Of a stretch of DNA of 14,520 bases, positions 13,550-14,520 are shown in pieces. Every line of letters begins with the position of its first letter. Positions within the stretch are counted from its first letter, which is position 1. Origin of the DNA: Candidatus Peregrinibacteria bacterium (GTDB taxonomy: Bacteria; Patescibacteriota; Gracilibacteria; Peribacterales; Peribacteraceae); NCBI GenBank assembly GCA_018662075.1, contig JABJGX010000039.1:1-14520 (forward strand), given 5' to 3'. The notes beneath the pieces are model-generated. The model saw only the letters and a list, made by a program, of their open reading frames with translations, did no database searches and was not told the DNA's origin. The translations under genes were made by a program, and so were the position numbers.

Positions 13550-14206
13550 ATGACAACTTCTTTAGAACAACTTGATGACTTTATTCGTAGCAAAGGTCTT
13601 TTAACGCATTACTTTTACGAGCAGAAATGGAATAACGGAGAGCTTTCAAAAGAGGAGCTTGCGGTATACGCGAAAGAATATTTCCATCTTGCAAAGCGTG
13701 TTCCAGTTATTGTCACCAACGTTCGTGATAGGGCGATTGCAAGAGGGGAAACAGCTCTTGTGACAGAAATTGAAAAGAACATCGTAGAAGAGACAGAGCA
13801 CATAGAACTGTGGAAGCGTTTTTCCCTTTCTCTAGGAGTCAGTGAGGAAGACCTCGAAAATTACAATCCACATGAGCTTACAAAAGAAGCAGTAAACGAG
13901 CTTGAAGAACTTTCAAAAGGATCATTCGAAGATGGAGTGACTGCTATGTATGCAATGGAACTCACACTTCCAGAGATCTCCCAGACAAAGAAGGACGGAC
14001 TCTGTAAGCACTACGATTTGAATAGCGAAGATGCACATGTCTACTTTGACGAGCATTTAAACGAAGAAGAACATTTCGCTGTATGGAGAAAGGTAGAAGT
14101 AGACCCTGTTCGCGCAATGACTATCACAAAGGCTTCACTAAAGGCACAACACAAAGTGCTTGATGGTGTATGTGAAATGTGTGGTTTTTGTGTCACATGC
14201 AACTAG
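13550..14206 (+). CDS. CADD-like haem-oxygenase-fold di-metal oxygenase (candidate pABA synthase)
   Basis: From ATG 13550 (218 residues) the protein matches Chlamydia CADD and the TenA/PqqC-like fold. LLTHYFYEQKWNNGELSKEEL (17-37) parallels the CADD N-terminus, including the tyrosine region (Y23). Candidate metal ligands are E80 or E81, H84 (HIELWKRF), E137 (in MYAMELTLP), and H169, E173 and H175 (EHLNEEEH); K147 and Y165 also match positions important in CADD. The tyrosine directly before the E137 equivalent in CADD is methionine here (M136). The tail CEMCGFCVTCN is cysteine-rich, as in CADD. Chlamydial CADD makes p-aminobenzoate by cleaving its own tyrosine, for folate. A GTG start at 13526 would add eight residues not seen in the family. 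No other folate gene is in the window. Confidence 0.85.
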   Translation: MTTSLEQLDDFIRSKGLLTHYFYEQKWNNGELSKEELAVYAKEYFHLAKRVPVIVTNVRDRAIARGETALVTEIEKNIVEETEHIELWKRFSLSLGVSEEDLENYNPHELTKEAVNELEELSKGSFEDGVTAMYAMELTLPEISQTKKDGLCKHYDLNSEDAHVYFDEHLNEEEHFAVWRKVEVDPVRAMTITKASLKAQHKVLDGVCEMCGFCVTCN

Positions 14207-14245
14207 TTTTACTGAATACTATCCCTACATTCCCAAACTACTTCT

Positions 14246-14520
14246 ATGAGCTCCACTCCCTATACTCGGTTTCAGACTACATTGCATAGAGTTCTTACGA
14301 AGATAGATTTTGAACACGGCAGTAATACACTTTTTGATGATCCGCAGCATATTCACAAAAAGGATATTACTATTAAAGGAGATGATGGGATCCCAAAGAC
14401 AATGAGTGCCTTTCGTGTGCAGTTTAATAATGCTCGCGGGCCATACAAAGGTGGTATTCGTTTTCACGAGGAAGCAGATGAAGACGAGGTAAAAGCGTTG
14501 GCTGCTTTGATGTCTATTAA
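14246..14520 (+). CDS. gdhA: glutamate dehydrogenase, N-terminal part
   Basis: The first 91 codons are present; the rest lies past the right edge. The segment from MSAFRVQFNNARGPYKGGIR on to FHEEADEDEVKALAALMSIK (about residues 53-91) is the substrate-binding signature of Glu/Leu/Phe/Val dehydrogenases, and the ARGPYKGGIRFH form is typical of glutamate dehydrogenase. The enzyme interconverts glutamate with 2-oxoglutarate and ammonia using NAD(P)H in the cytoplasm. The lysine of GPYKGG binds the substrate carboxylate. The ATG at 14246 follows the CADD-like gene by 39 bases; a TACTAT box at 14217-14222 could be a separate promoter. No Shine-Dalgarno sequence is seen. Cofactor preference cannot be read because the nucleotide-binding domain is outside the window. 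Confidence 0.92.
   Translation, partial: MSSTPYTRFQTTLHRVLTKIDFEHGSNTLFDDPQHIHKKDITIKGDDGIPKTMSAFRVQFNNARGPYKGGIRFHEEADEDEVKALAALMSI

Noticed and set aside
1..14520. CRISPR arrays, insertion sequences, attachment sites, phage or defence genes
   Set aside because: No spaced direct repeats, transposase motifs, terminal inverted repeats, or defence-type domains were found; the tRNAs show no flanking integrase or duplicated 3' ends.

Overview
The window looks like a chromosomal segment of a bacterium with a small, compact genome, most plausibly a Patescibacteria/CPR member. I infer this from the gene mix rather than from any marker gene. The mix is a MurF-like ligase with a multi-pass membrane N-terminus, a FemAB-type transferase, a His-rich lipoprotein, a single-SLH surface protein with a Ser-rich linker and Calx-beta repeats, and a CADD-like oxygenase. 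Gaps are very short, ATGA overlaps are frequent, and Shine-Dalgarno sequences are nearly absent. TGA is used as a stop (for example in the ATGA overlaps), so this is the standard bacterial code and not the TGA=Gly code of Gracilibacteria/Absconditabacteria. No gene-free stretch exceeds about 120 bases.

Layout. (1) 1-3768, minus strand: a tight operon of alpha/beta hydrolase, MurF-like Mur ligase, DegT-family aminotransferase and FemAB-type transferase, with a 3-nt gap and then two ATGA overlaps. The FemAB gene leaves the window at the left edge. (2) 3799-4402, plus strand: inorganic pyrophosphatase (ppa), whose last codons and stop lie inside a tRNA gene with anticodon CAU. (3) 4523-5412, plus strand: two lipoproteins joined by TAATG, one acidic and repetitive, one His-rich. 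(4) 5409-6419, minus strand: a CaCA-family cation antiporter, convergent with the lipoproteins, the two stop codons overlapping. (5) 6420-6535: a divergent promoter region with a very strong G-quadruplex-type repeat. (6) 6536-7027, plus strand: grpE, with no dnaK or dnaJ beside it. (7) 7031-11362, minus strand: tRNA-Leu(CAA), then murL, murD2 and a CPA-type cation/proton antiporter. (8) 11408-12802, minus strand: secreted SLH/Calx-beta protein. (9) 12891-14520, plus strand: a small BtuF-like protein without signal peptide, a CADD-like di-metal oxygenase, and the start of glutamate dehydrogenase.

How the genes fit together. Much of the window concerns the cell wall. MurD2 and MurL form the alternative D-glutamate route, in which L-Glu is ligated first and then epimerised on the nucleotide precursor. 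The MurF-like ligase acts at a later step, and FemAB would add amino acids to the stem peptide. The DegT enzyme and hydrolase in the same operon have no assigned substrate. A second theme is ion handling at the membrane (CaCA exchanger, CPA antiporter, His-rich lipoprotein). A third possible theme is cofactor supply: the CADD-like enzyme is a candidate p-aminobenzoate source, and the adjacent BtuF-like protein could bind metal or a corrinoid. The most unusual structural points are the two tRNA/protein-gene fusions (ppa into tRNA-CAU, and tRNA-Leu six bases before murL) and the recurring TANNNT box 6-7 bases before start codons, which suggests leaderless transcription.
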